This document shows positions 10,901 through 22,519 of a stretch of 64,000 bases of DNA, piece after piece. The translations under genes and the position numbers were made by a program. This stretch comes from Triglochin maritima (Eukaryota > Streptophyta > Magnoliopsida > Alismatales > Juncaginaceae): the NCBI GenBank assembly GCA_963682175.1, contig OY821775.1, forward strand, positions 36,020,053 through 36,084,052. The letters are read 5' to 3'. Within the stretch, counting starts at the first letter, position 1; each line of letters begins with the position of its first letter. Under the pieces are notes generated by a model. That model saw only the letters and a list, made by a program, of their open reading frames with translations. It was not told the origin of the DNA and did not search any database.

Positions 10901-12226
10901 ACTTTCATTTCGGTATTATGCTTTCTTTTGCTAATATAGTTAGTGTAATGAGTAGTGAGTAGTTCCATCCCCATTTGGGGGGGGGGGTGGAGAAATATGT
11001 GATATAATCATGTAGTGTATTAAGTGTGTGTTATCTTTATCCCTTGAGCTTTATATGATTTCCATAACCATCTAATGGGTTTTCACTCTTATCTTTGATA
11101 TGCTAATGCTCTTGAATGAAGCTTAGCTTATGCTTTGATTAGTGGACCTATTTTATGGGGAATGATAAGGTTAGGATATGGATGAAGTTAATATTGGAAA
11201 CACAATTTGTAGTGTATGTGTTCTTGTTGCCTTTACCTTAGCTAATGTCTTGTATGTTTTAATGATGTAGTCTTATCTTAATTCATGTGGAGGAATAGTA
11301 GGGTATAGTCTTTATACTTGAGTTCATGTAGCTTCATTCCAATTATTGTCTTGTATGTTTTAATGATGTAGTCTTATCTTAATTCATGTGGAGGCAAAGT
11401 TGGATGTAGTTTTATGATTTCATGCACTACATGTTGTGAGGAGCTTAATGAACACACACACTTCTTTATATTTACATCATTTCTCTACCCCCTTTGGGGT
11501 TTACTTTTTCTTGCTTCTTTTCCATTTCCATTTGCATCTTAGTGTAGTTTAGTGTAATCAAACCTACCTTTCTTCCCTTTCTTTACCTCTCGCCTTCGCA
11601 CGAACCAAGTGTCGACACACCTCCCAGTGGACGACCCGTATTTGCCACCGCTTCAACGCGGCCGTGCACTTGCGGTTAAATAGAAAACGATCAATCAGGG
11701 TGCGCCCGACCGGCATGACTTATGGAGTCGTAGCCTTCTGTTGCATTATGTGCTTTTCTGTTTCTGTTTCAGATGCTTTTGTCTTAGATAGATTGCATGC
11801 ATTCTTCCATATAACTCTGATTGGGCCAGGGGCATACTGGGTTTTCTTTATAGAAAACACACGCATATGTTGATGCGGTACTTGCAGGTACTTAGATTCC
11901 TACAGGGTGGACTGGACGAGTAGTCGAAGATTCTGTACACGAGGGACACGTCGACCAGATTCTTCAGTTTGTCTTTTGCTTCCGCATTATTTATGATGTA
12001 TTTCCCTTTTGAACTCGATGTAATGTATTTGACCTTGTCACCATATATGGATAATCTCTCACTTTTCAATTATGTTTTATGTTAGTCTATCCATGTATGA
12101 TCTCTCTACGTATTGTCAAGTCGTTTGGTCTGTCTTTTGTAACTCCTTCGGTCGTCGCAGAGGTCTCTGATCGTGACACTTGTAGTCTTTCCCAGTTTGT
12201 GTACCCACGAGATTGGGGGCATTACA
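7970..12226 (+). mobile_element. Solo LTR of C family, nested in B' and split by an A solo LTR
   Basis: Starts TGTAAGACCCGC at 7970, ends CATTACA at 12226, with identical ACCTC duplications at 7965-7969 and 12227-12231. It matches the C LTR at 48323-51134 along its whole length apart from the inserted A LTR at 10138-11697; without it the length is about 2.7 kb. Open frames inside (such as 8839-9162) recur in the other C LTRs with different ends and are not genes. Mononucleotide runs and short tandem sequence are minor. Confidence 0.93.
10138..11697 (+). mobile_element. Solo LTR of A family (Ty3/gypsy Tat/Athila-like)
   Basis: Ends are TGATTGGCATC and GATCAATCA, flanked by identical GGGTG duplications (10133-10137 and 11698-11702). 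It is 1560 bp and matches the LTRs at 38861-40401 and 51902-53471 read on the opposite strand. It contains a plausible promoter region near 10660-10700 (GCTTATAAATAGAACTC) and, near 10505-10545, the 16-bp palindrome ACCGCCAATTGGCGGT followed by a partial second copy. Confidence 0.93.
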
Positions 12227-12525
12227 ACCTCCTTCTCACCGGAGCACAACACCTCCACGCCGTAGCACAACTAGGAGACAGAGAGAGACGTGAGAGAGAG
12301 ATGAGGGAGTTGTGAGAGAGAGAGAGAGATCTACCCATAAATATCTTCCATCAAAGCATCCTAGCCATCCATCCAACTCCTCTCCATCTCAACCATCCAT
12401 CTCATCTCCAATCCATCTCAACCCTCATCCATCAACACTCCATCTCAGCCGTCGAAAACTATCTCCTCCTAATCTCCACCTAAAACATCATTAAGACACA
12501 ATTAGGATTAGGATCTTACATCAAC

Positions 12526-13264
12526 CGAAACGAAGCTGGTCCAGAAATTTGTTTAGGATTTTCCCCAACTCCGATCCAGTCAAGTTCTATATGTTTTTAA
12601 TAGATATTTTTAAAAAATTATTTTGTATCTATCTTTTATACGGTTTATCAAATTTTTGATGTGTTATATGTGTTTTCAATATAATTAACTAAAAAATTAT
12701 CCTCATATGATAACATATTAATACTACATCAAATTTTTAATTTTAAAAAATAACTAATTATTAAATAATGATTTTACAACAAAATTACTAAATTATTAAT
12801 GAAATATAAACTAGTTCGGTCCAATTGCAGTCTGGACCTATACCAATCCGATCCCTGATTTTAGATTTTGCTCCAAAGTGGTTCCAATTAAGACCTATTT
12901 TGGACCGGTGAACAACTTTAGTAATTGAGACATATACAGACTAGTGAATTTAAACTTTAAACGACCAGTCATTTGTTTTGTGGGTTCGATTATGAACCTT
13001 ACATAAAAACTCCAATCATCCAAAATATTATATATTCTATAAATTGAAGGATGATATTTTACTTTTCCTAGGCTCAAAACATAACCTTATTAACATTAGT
13101 CAGTTGTGTGATAAAGACTACAAAGTAGATTTTGAAAAGAGGACATTTATGTAAGACATTAAAACTAGAAAATGAGTGTTTTATGGATATATAGGAATGA
13201 AACATATATAATATCAATATAGTTAATATACCTTGTTTAACAGAAATGTTTGTGATACCGAATA
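12526..13264. other. No recognised gene; AT-rich intergenic sequence
   Basis: Contains TCCGATCC/GGTCC-type words near 12560-12590 and 12810-12860 that resemble the ends of decayed plant DNA transposons. I could not define termini. Nothing coding is visible. Confidence 0.4.
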
Positions 13265-13850
13265 CTTGGGCATATGAATATGAGACAATTGTTTAAGCTT
13301 CCAATGAACCACTTAGTCATAGGTTTGCTTGTTTTGGATTTCAAGAACGATCATATTTATGATGTCTGTCCATTTGAAAAACAAAAAAAAATCATTTTAA
13401 ATCTGTTGTTCTGGTTACCACTACAAAACATCTAGAGTTGCAACAAATGAATCTCTTTAGGTCCTTACAGGTTACAAGCTTTGGAGGCAAGAGATATGCT
13501 TTTATGATTGTTGATGATTTTTCTTCCTTTACTTTGAGTAATTCGTCTTGGTAATAGAAGTAATACTATTGAAGAGTTTGTCAAATTTTGAGAAAGAATT
13601 CAAAATGAAAGAAAACTTCATATCTGAAAATTATAAGTGATTACATTAAAGAATTTGAAAATGAACCTCATTCAAAAATTTCTGATAAAGCGCATTAAAC
13701 ACAACTTTGCTTTTATCGAGCTGCTCAACAAAATGAAGTTGTCGAAAGGGAAAAAATAGGACTCTTCAAGAGATTACAAAAACCAAGCCATGGCAAAACA
13801 ATATTTAAAAACAATTTTTGGACCAAACCTGCCAATACTGCTTGTTAGGT
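13265..13850 (+). pseudogene. Ty1/copia pol fossil: pre-integrase and integrase core
   Basis: From about 13267 the frame reads LGHMNMRQL...DHIYDVC, which matches the GAG-pre-integrase zinc-binding region of plant copia elements (the first of the two usual cysteines is now Tyr). After a one-base shift near 13390 it continues with TTKHLELQQMNLF and FGGKRYAFMIVDDFS, carrying the Asp of the integrase catalytic core, then EFENE and AAQQNEVVEREK near 13655-13755, the QQNG.VER-type motif. Stops and further shifts break the intervening part. Gag, protease, RT and LTRs are absent nearby. This is an old isolated fragment; the family assignment is firm, the lineage within copia is not. Confidence 0.85.
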
Positions 13851-13889
13851 TTTGGATCGAGATTTGCGTAGACGTTTTATAGGAAAATT

Positions 13890-14930
13890 CACAACAAGAA
13901 AATAAAGCTACACCGACGGATAGCTATCCGTCGGAGAACGTTTATGTACATCAACAGATACGAATAATAGTCGATAGAACTTATAACCAACGAATATGGT
14001 AAGAAAAACCAACAAATATATATCATCGGTAACTTTTTTTCATTTTAATCGCCGAAAAGCAAACTAACACCGTCGGTGTAAGTTTAAGAACTCACAAACG
14101 GCGGCAAAACAAACACTACTACATATTCTACTTTTCCCGACTGAATCCTAGCGACAGAAATTCCTTTGGGGCGGCATGCCGACAAAATTTCCGTCATCAG
14201 CATAAGTAAATTGTCGCCCCGAGCGTGAAAATAATCATTTTGCGCTCGATCGTAACTATTGCAATGAAAATTTCGTCAGCAAAAGTATCATTTGGGTGAA
14301 ACTCGGGTTACATTAACCCTAATCACAAGAAATATCAAAAGACATCGTCACTGCTGATGGAACTTCCATCGTTTTCTTCTGTTGCTGTTGTCGCCACCTC
14401 CCACTCCTGGTATCTTCCAACCACCGATACTCTAGCCGCCGTCATTGCCGCCCCAACCAACACTACTACGAATACGAGTTTCACCGACGGATAACAATCC
14501 ACCGGTGAACTATCCGTCGGTGTAAGTACTATTCCACTGACGGATACAATTATTCGTCGATGGTAATATACACTGACAGATATGGTATTTCACACTGACA
14601 GATAGATTCGATCGTAATATATTTTCATCGAATTCATCAGCCGATTAACATACACCGATGAATATCTACCGTTGGTATATGCTTCAGAAAAATTGTAAGT
14701 TTGAAAAGTTATTTTGGGCGGAAAAAACAACCACGACGGATAAATTACAAGACACCAACGAATATATCCGTCAGACCATACATACGAATAGACTCCGAGG
14801 GATAGCATCCGTTGGTGTATTGTTCGAAAATAGACCGTTATAAAGAACATTATCCGTAAGTCAACACTGACCGATACCTGGACATTAACCGACAAAAATG
14901 GTTCGTCGGTAAATCATTACATCAGTAGCC
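13890..14930 (+). mobile_element. Three successive CACTA-type 5' termini with subterminal repeats
   Basis: CACTA-like starts occur at 13890 (CACAACAAGAAAATAAAG, one base off), 14114 (CACTACTACATATTC) and 14461 (CACTACTACGAATACG). Each is followed by inverted subterminal words: CACCGACGGATA/TATCCGTCGG at 13910-13950 and 14480-14900, and GACAGAAATTCC/AATTTCCGTC at 14150-14200. Such GACGGA-type repeats are typical of plant En/Spm elements. The matching 3' ends were not found, so these may be nested or truncated elements. Confidence 0.6.
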
Positions 14931-16819
14931 CGCTCTTCATTTTTCTATCCTCCTAAACTCCATCCCCTCCCAAACCCTAATCACACCACTTGCTGCTCAC
15001 ATCACTCGCCGCGTCCCCCGTCTATTGGCCGCCATGGAATCTCTTCCTTCCTAACCCCCTTCCTTACCCTCGACCCCCTCCACGACCACACCTCTTCCTC
15101 CCCGACAATCCTCTGCCTTGACACCCCATCCGCCCCGACCCCAGACCCCGTCGTGACCCCTAACACCAGTTCGACCACTGTCCCACCTCCACCACCACAC
15201 CCTTCCCTCCGTGACACCCCTCTGCCCCGACCCGAGACCCCTCTGTGATCCCCAACCCCAACCTCCAGCTACACCTGACCCCAGCCTCGACCACCACCCA
15301 TTCCCTAAACCCAACGACCACCATCAACACCTTCTACCAATTTTTTAGAATAAATTCATATTTTTAGATTAATGTTTTGATTTTTATGATTTTAGTTGTG
15401 ATTTTTTATGATTAATTGCATTAAAGTTGTAATTAATTAGATTTATTTTGTGATTTTGTATGATTAAAGTACGTTTAATTAGAATATCTATGTCATTTTG
15501 TATGATTAAAGTACATTCAATTAATGAATTTGTATGATTAATGTTTGATTAATTAGAAACGTTACCTGATTTGGGAACAATCACGACTTAATTATTTTTA
15601 ATTGGATTGTAGATGAGATAAATTAGTTTTTGGTATGATTACTCTATTGTGTGTACTTATGTGAATATGTATGATTAAAGTTTTATCAATTAATTTTTTT
15701 ATGATGGATGACGACAAGTGGGTGTTTTTTCTTGTCAATACAGGTATTCGAAGAATTTTTTTATTGAAAATATAGGGGACGTTATATTGAAATTTATATA
15801 TTTTTTATTAAATGTAAACGTGTTCACGGTTTAGTTATATTCATTTGGATTGACTGACATGTGCTAGTTTGATAGATGTTGGATTATGTTGGTTGATTGT
15901 GTAAGATTGAGTTGAATTGGATCAGTGTTTAATTTAGTTGGATTGGTTTATCGATTTAGTTTGAGTTGAATTGAATTGGATTGACTTGGATTGATTTTTA
16001 ATTTAGTTGGGTTCGTTCATCGATTTAGTTGGATTGGGTTTATTTGGATTGATTTGGATTAATAAACGATTTGGCAAGTGATGATTGCTTGATCAATTCA
16101 ATATACGAATTGTTTAAAATGTGAGATTCCATCTAAAAATGGCAGAAATGATCTTACAACTCTTGAAATTGGTCACAATTTTCTAATTTTCAGACAATTA
16201 TCAATACATAATATGTATCCTTTTGAGTACAACATGAGTGAGTTCAAATATAGTTAGGTGTGTCAAACAATTAGGTTAATATATCTTATATAAAATAATC
16301 ATACCCTCATCCAAGCCAAATCGTTGGATGAAATTCAGAATATAAAACTATGATGTTGTATACCTCATGTGTGAGTGTGACCACAATGTCATGGCATGTG
16401 TGGTTTTGTGCTGTAGATTAAAGTTGAGATTCAAATAAATGGGTGATGCTTAATTACCGCAAATCAAGCAATTTCATATGAAGTAGTCTTGCACTAGTGT
16501 CTATTGGTGGTGTTTTGTAAATGAAGTTTAGATTTGTGGAATGTGTGGTTTGTTTTGAAGTTTAGTTTAGGAGTTTTGTTTGCAGAGTTGCAATGTTGTA
16601 ACAACAAGTGAATGATGTCACCTATGGTGTCGTCATAAATGGCTTTGCTCGTAATTATGAGTTGTGGCTTTTTTCATAAGGAAAGTATTGCAAGTTCGAG
16701 TACCCGAGTAGTCGCGACAATTCTAGCACAACCAAAAGAGATTGAGTCAGAAGAGGATAACATTGACGACATATAGGGGATGATACACGTTGTGGTCGAA
16801 GATGGTAATCTCACAGCCG
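14931..16819. other. CACTA leader-like and AT-rich sequence without a clear gene
   Basis: 14940-15340 is strongly C-rich on the plus strand with AAACCCTAATC near 14974, like the 5' leader of plant genes or CACTA elements. 15340-16600 is AT-rich; near 15890-16070 words such as TTGGATTGA and TTTAGTTGGATTGG repeat irregularly. Glycine-rich minus-strand frames at 15002-15314 are composition artefacts. It probably belongs to the same CACTA remnant as the termini upstream and the transposase scrap downstream. Confidence 0.4.
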
Positions 16820-17475
16820 ATGCGTCGTGACCGGTATCACAAAATATGTTCAAAATACATTCATGGGAGTAGTACTACGTCGTAATCGAAAACAACAATC
16901 GAATGCACGACATAATAAATTTAGTGAGTGGTTAGGAAGACCGTTCGAAACGAAAACACTCAGTGTATTTAAATTGAAGCACTTGCTCGAGGTAGGAACG
17001 TTGTGGCAAGGAAATATTCATGATATATCATCAATGGGTTTAGGTTTCGCACGGAGAAACACGAGTCCAAAGGAATAATCTAGAATTCTGGAGTATTTTT
17101 AACGCAACAATAGAAAATTACTCAATAGCACGAGATATCACAATCCTATCCATGCCCAGTTGACTATTTTGGTGTATTGCAAGACATAATCAAACTTTAC
17201 TACTACGGTGATGTGAAATATGTTTTGTTCAAGTGCAAGTGGTACAACTTTCTGAGTCGGGACAATAGAACTAGAAGTGACGAATATGAGCTCACGTTGG
17301 TGAACACGAATAAATTTATGAAGCCTGAAGAACCATTTGTACTTGCATCCCAAAGCAACTATTTTCTATTGCAGACCCAAAGAAAGAGAAAGCGGCGACC
17401 AATGGTTGGTCGTTGTGACGAGAATTTATATAGCATGGATGACAAAGCATCCGAAGTTCTTGAGTACGGTTGAGG
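16820..17475 (+). pseudogene. CACTA TNP2-type transposase, C-terminal part (DUF4216-like)
   Basis: Frames at 16827-17078 and 17177-17473 together resemble the C-terminal third of plant En/Spm TNP2-like proteins. Landmarks are HNKFSEWL and, after a frame change, GFRFRTEKHESKR, then QDIIKLYYYGDVKYVLFKC, WYNFLSRDNRTRSDEYELT and KPEEPFVLASQ, the core of the DUF4216 domain. Frame changes and stops near 17040-17170 interrupt it. The catalytic TNP2 domain and DUF4218 are absent upstream, so most of this transposase has been deleted. It is a separate element from the CACTA starting at 18927, which lacks this domain. Confidence 0.8.
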
Positions 17476-17639
17476 AAATTTTGTACAAGATAGACTCAAA
17501 TTAAACGATATTAATTTGTGCTATTTTTAGACCACATTTAGAACCATTGGTGGGGTAGTACATTATTAGCATCATAATTTATGCATAATTAGATTTGTGG
17601 TTTATAAATTTTATTATGCGATTGATGATAAATTAAACA

Positions 17640-17880
17640 ACTTCGGAATTCAAGTCACCACTGCACCTTGTACCTGAGGGATATGGTGCTAGGCGGAGAC
17701 CTCGACGACGTCAAGAGGAGGATACCCTATTGATAGCCAATGGTGCAGCCAATTGTTGTCACAATGGGGACGTTCCTAGTACTTTGGCATCGATGGCGAG
17801 TAGGAGTAGGGTGTTGGGATTTCATGAGGACTATAGAGGTAATATTTATTTTATTTTTGTCGTCTTTAATCATCAAAATG
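17640..17880 (+). pseudogene. Possible second CACTA ORF fragment
   Basis: A plus-strand frame reads LVPEGYGARRRPRRRQEED and continues through ANGAANCCHNGDV to GFHEDYRG, followed by a possible splice donor (GAGGTAAT near 17837). Its position after the TNP2 scrap fits the second ORF of a CACTA element. No domain is recognised, so this is an inference from context. Confidence 0.3.
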
Positions 17881-17899
17881 GATTGTCTCTATTACTAAC

Positions 17900-18536
17900 C
17901 TCAAACAAATAATCAATCAAACATTTATGCATACAAGATTAAAGACCTAATCTACACTTATGCACATATATCAGGATTTCAGGATTTTGATTTCATACCT
18001 TTGCCTAGTGAAAACGAATTTCTCTAGGACCCTTGAAAATCTTTACACCTTTGCCTCTAAGGTTCACTTTGAACCAAACAAGTACTACTTCAAGATCTTG
18101 CAAGAGATCTACTAGTCTTTTCTTCATCAATCACACTTGATTGAGAATATGTGCACCAACTAAAGTTGGAAGAGAAGAAAGGTGGCTGAAAACTTCTTAA
18201 AACTTATTATTCAAGTTACATTTCTCTTATTCTTTTATAGGTGCAAGTTAGGGAAAACCCTAACCATAACATGTGCTTAATGAGTCCATGACCCATTAGT
18301 ATATTCCATTCCTAATTGATTGATTAAAGAGTTAATCTTTACAATTTCATGTCATGACAATGTGACATTCATTATCATACTATGTGTCGTACATATTATG
18401 TTATGTAATATACAATACACTTCTCCAAATAATATTATGCACATATCTCATGAACTCATATTAAATGTTACAACATGTAACACTATTTCATCATCTTATT
18501 AGATGCATTTGATTTCATATCATATGAAATATAACA
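17900..18536 (-). repeat. LTR-like insertion, copia-type candidate
   Basis: On the minus strand this begins TGTTATATTTCATATGATATG (split here by its AT-rich core) at 18536, has a CTATAAAAG box near 18240 and a rc-GGGTTTTCCC stretch near 18255. It interrupts what looks like the CACTA remnant. I could not locate its other end or a TSD. Confidence 0.3.
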
Positions 18537-18923
18537 AACCATATAAAACATGTAAAATACTTCTGTTGTTTCTTATTTAGTTGGTGTGACCTTTATCGAG
18601 GATCTGGGTTGGATTGGTAATGACATAAAGAATTTTATTGCCATAAACTATAAGGTACTCTAGCTGTACATTATAGTCACCCAATCAACACATATGAAAT
18701 GTAACCATTTTACAAAACACGATCCTGTAGCAATATTATAAATAACATTACTTGTGTCTATTCCTTGTCTCATGATATTATTAATAACATACAAAGTTGG
18801 GTTGTGTCACCTTTGCATTATATTTGTTTCTTTGTCTCTGTTGAGTAAATTATAAATATATAGTTGGTATCACTTCAACTATATTGCATGCATTTACAAT
18901 TCTACTCTACCAAGGGGCCCAGG
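18537..18923. other. Target region of the 24.6-kb CACTA element
   Basis: AT-rich sequence without a gene. It continues, after the CACTA element, at 43545. A possible 3' splice-like TTTAG at 18578 precedes a short frame (GVTFIEDLGWIGND) that may belong to the older CACTA remnant. Confidence 0.4.
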
Positions 18924-18926
18924 GAC

Positions 18927-19215
18927 CACTAATGCAGAATAGTGAATAGTCGTCGCCCAATAGACATCGGTCGGCCATATAACTGTCTATAGATATAGAC
19001 GTCGGTTATTACTACAGCCGACGTCTATGGGGTCCTCTAGACGTCGGTTGTCTGAATAACCATTTCAACTGATGTCTATACCCCCATGTTTATTCTCCAT
19101 GCCTATAGACATCGACCTATAGACGTTGGTTAGAGCTTACAACTGATGTCTATGCCCCCATGCATATAGACGTCGAGGTATAGACATTAGCTATAAGCAA
19201 TGACCGACGTCTATG
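18927..19215 (+). repeat. CACTA left terminal and subterminal repeats
   Basis: After the CACTA terminus, inverted and direct copies of TATAGACGTCGGTTGT and ACAGCCGACGTCTATGGGG-type words recur near 18960, 19000, 19040, 19080, 19125, 19165 and 19200. These are the usual binding region for the CACTA-encoded DNA-binding protein. Confidence 0.85.
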
Positions 19216-20684
19216 AGGCTTATATGAAAGACGTATTGCTTCATTTTATCCTTTATTCGACAAAATCTCCACCCGACAAAACCCTAGCCCCATTGCGACC
19301 AATCTCTGACCAAACCGCAATGACCTCCTTCACCACCACAACCACACCCTCGACAACCACGACCTCCACCACCACAGTCGTGCCTCACCCTCGACAGCCA
19401 CGACCTCCGCTCCCTCGACAACCGTGACCCTGCTGGTTCGTGCTTAATTTGGTTTTCCTATTTTGCTCGGTTAGGGTAACTCTCACTGTTGAGTTGGAAT
19501 TTGTTTGTGGATTTGTGGAATTTTCCCCATCAATCTTTCCTTGACTTGAAGAACTGTGAAAACATGCTTTTTTTGGTTTCACATTTGTGTGTTTGTGTTA
19601 GATGAGTGAGATGGAGGACTGTTGTTTCAGGTTTAGATGATGGTTGGAATGGAATTTCATGTTACGAATCAGGTTTAGATGATAGTTGGAATGGAATTTG
19701 TCTTTGTGCTATTTTAAGATTAAATTGGTTGGTTTTGCTTTGCAACAAAGTTTATTGTTTTAGTATACTCAACGTGATTTATTTGTTTGATTTTGAATGT
19801 TGAGTTCAAGGTTGTCTGTTTTGAAGTTTCATGTTTTGTGATATTACTTTGCTTGATCAAAAGATGTAGTTTTAGGTGATGAAGATGGTGTCCTTGTTAT
19901 TTTAATTTTAATTAAGTTAGTTTATAAATGCACCCTGATCTTAGGAAGAAGAAGACTTTAAGTTTTTGGATGTCGATGTTGAATCACATTTGGTTCTTGC
20001 TTTTTGGGAATCAAAATTTAATCGTCATAATGTGTTTCCAAACAGATCCTTGGATGACTAGTTGGTATTGATTTTGTTATCACAATTCCCAATTGGTTTG
20101 CTTGTTGTTTTGATGGTAATTTAATGGTTTTTGGTTCATGAATCATGATCTTTGGTTTGAGTTTCCTGGATTTATTCATGTGGTTTCCGTACCTTACTAG
20201 ACGAACTTGATTCATATTATGGTCTAATTTGGGTTTGATTTGGTGTGTATTATTTAAGTATGTGAGATTTTTATATGAGATTTTAATTGTGGGGTTGATT
20301 TTAGTTTAGTTAAATGTTTATTTATGTTTAGTTAAAAGTTTATTTATGTTTAGTTTAGTTAAATTTTTATTTATACTATTTTTTATATTTTGCTTAGTTA
20401 AATGTTTCGTTTCTAATAACTCATCGACCACCTTACGCAACTTGGCCTTTAATAACCTATAACAAAAGATTAGACGATATTTGCTAAGTAATTCATCATA
20501 TAGGACTTTCCATTCATCGTGTTTATTTGTTATTTTACGATTTCTGTCGTAGATTGTTGGCGTAAGGTACGTAATCTCTTTCACTCATCACTCATTAGAA
20601 AGCACACATTAGTTAGTAGGACTTGTAATGTAACAAGAGTGAGGTGAGTGTTTGTTTGGTGTGTTGTTTGTTAGATTAATGTAC
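19216..20684. other. CACTA 5' leader/intron region
   Basis: AAACCCTAGCC near 19277 and an ACCACC-rich stretch at 19330-19430 resemble a 5' leader. 19620-19700 contains a duplicated GGTTTAGATGATrGTTGGAATGG-type segment (about 58 bp apart). The rest is AT-rich with no credible exon. Confidence 0.4.
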
Positions 20685-21130
20685 GAAAAACACCTAGGGG
20701 GCAGTCACCTAAAGGAGATGAGGTGGGGGATTTCATCACCCTTTTCTTGGCCCAAAAATCACATAAGAAAAGAGCCTTAATGAAATCAATTTAGACATTG
20801 CCCCCTAGGATTTCCGGACGCATTAAGGAGAGGAAACCGATTAATACTACTGACCTGAACGTCGTTTCCCATCTAGTCTCCCTGAGATTTTAGGAACCTC
20901 CAGTTTCTTGATTTCATACAGATTAGTGGTCCTCGCCGTTTAAGACCGTTCCAACCTGAACGTCGTTGCCATCTAGTTTTCCTGAGATTTTAGGAACCTC
21001 CATGTTCTTGATTTCCTACAGACTAGTGGTCCTCGGTGGGACCTCGAAGTTAGGCGTCGTCTAGTGCTAAAGACCTTTAGTGGACTTTAGGCTTGCTTTT
21101 GCGTTGATTGCTTAGTTAGGTTTCTAACAT
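20685..21130 (+). repeat. Fragment of A-family 5' untranslated region, with an internal duplication
   Basis: The reverse complement of 20695-20830 matches 38130-38270 in A copy 2 (shared GGGTGATGAAATyCCCCACCT and CCTAGTGCGTCC-type words). Within it an ~80-bp unit (CCTGAACGTCGTT ... AGTGGTCCTCG) is repeated in tandem at 20853-20936 and 20955-21033. It is a retroelement fragment lodged in the CACTA leader. Confidence 0.6.
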
Positions 21131-21289
21131 TCCTTCTTCCTGTCCTAGATTAAGGACTTCATCTTCTCTCTCCTAAGTCATTTTTTTCTTATCTTCATGT
21201 CTCCGGATCTTCTCATCTACGAACACCTTCTTTTAAATTGAAATTTTATTTCTTGTTTTCAATAATAACTATAATTTTTCTTAATTTAA

Positions 21290-22519
21290 ACCAAGTGATG
21301 AGTATGAGAACAAAGTGAATATGTTCTTAGAGGTTGCAAAAAATCAATCAAAGAATAGGAATGACAGTGACATGGCGGATTGTCCATGTGGTAAGTGTCA
21401 TAATATGTCTGTGCTGACTTTTTGGGAAATAAAAGATCATTTGTTTGAGAAAGGTTTCGACCCAAGTTACAAACGATGGATATAGCACAAGTTAAATGAA
21501 TCCTTTAGTAGTTCCAATAATGATGGGGACAGTTAGAGGAAATGGTTCCAGAGATAACTACAAACTTTTCGTTCGACCCCGATTTACTTGGTAGTTTGTT
21601 GAGTGACAATGAGAAGCCGTTGTACAAGGGTTGCACCAAATTTACTAGATTGTTCGTGGTGTTGAAATTTTAAAATTTAAAAGCAAGAAATGGTCGGATC
21701 GATGTCAGTTTCACATCACTGTTGAAGCTATTGAAAGAGATACTTCTAGAGCATAATGAACTGCCGGATAGAACTTATGATGCTAAGAAAGTGTTGTGTC
21801 CTATAGGAATGAAATATATGAAGAGACATGCATGTCTGAATGATTGTATATTGTATAGGGGTGAGTTTAAAAACTTACATTCCTATCCCATGTGTAATGT
21901 TACAGATACAAAATGAAACGTAATGGACTTTACCACAATGTAGATGGTGATGATTTGGAAATCAAAGGACCTCTAGCTAAAGTTTTGTGGTATCTTCTGA
22001 TAATACCAAGGCTTAACGTTTGTTTGAGGGTAAGGAGGATTCCAAACACATGACATGACATGCTGATCGTTAGAAACCAAATGATTAGTTGTCACATCAT
22101 CCTGCAAATTTACCTTAGTGGTAAAAAGTAGATTACGACTTTCCTTTGTTCTGTGAAAAATCTAGGAAAGTACGACTTGTACTTTGTACTGACAAATTGA
22201 ATCCTTTTGGTAGTTTGAGTAACATTCACGGTTCTTGGCCTGTTATGCTTTTAATTTACAATCTGCCACCGTGGTTATGCATGAAACACAAATATATTAT
22301 GTTGTCTTTAATGATTTCTGGTATGAAGGAACCCTATAAATGACATAGATATGTATTTAAGACCCTTAATTGATGACCTAAAGAGATTGTGGGATGAAGT
22401 CTTACGATTGTCACCAGTCATTTGTAATGCGGGCAATGATTTATTGCACGATTAATTACTTTCCAGCTTATGGTAATCTATATGGATATTCTATCAAAGG
22501 TCATAAAGCTTGTCTAATT
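21290..22519 (+). pseudogene. TNP2-type transposase, N-terminal part
   Basis: The first piece encodes MADCPCGKCHN...DHLFEKGFDPSYKRW, the transposase-associated domain with its Cys-x2-Cys pair found at the start of plant CACTA transposases. Further pieces follow: LYKGCTKFTRL (near 21620), LLKEILLEHNELPDRTYDAK (21725), MKYMKRHACLNDC, VLWYLLIIPRL (21990), then DIDMYLRPLIDDLKRLWDE (22340) and YGNLYGYSIKGHKACLIC (22465-22520), all standard TNP2 landmarks in the right order. Many stops and shifts interrupt them. The coding sequence is cut within the KACLIC motif by the E LTR at 22520 and resumes at 24037. The name rests on motif order, not on a search. Confidence 0.88.

Larger units (their letters stand above)
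6053..12520 (-). mobile_element. Solo LTR of B' family (Ty3/gypsy-like), interrupted by nested LTRs
   Basis: Plus-strand ends are TGTAACATCCTC at 6053 and GGATCTTACA at 12520. Flanking 5-bp duplications are identical: TCAAC at 6048-6052 and at 12521-12525. It resembles the B LTR at 31399-33469, sharing the TCCTCGGTCACCACC and CCGTATGCCAAAC segments; orientation is inferred from B, where the primer site follows the same end. Removing the nested C LTR leaves about 2.2 kb. There is no internal domain, so this is a solo LTR left by LTR-LTR recombination. It carries two repeat arrays listed separately. Confidence 0.9.

Noticed and set aside
15002..15314. Glycine-rich minus-strand proteins
   Set aside because: They come from a C-rich strand bias with no homologous motif and no start context.
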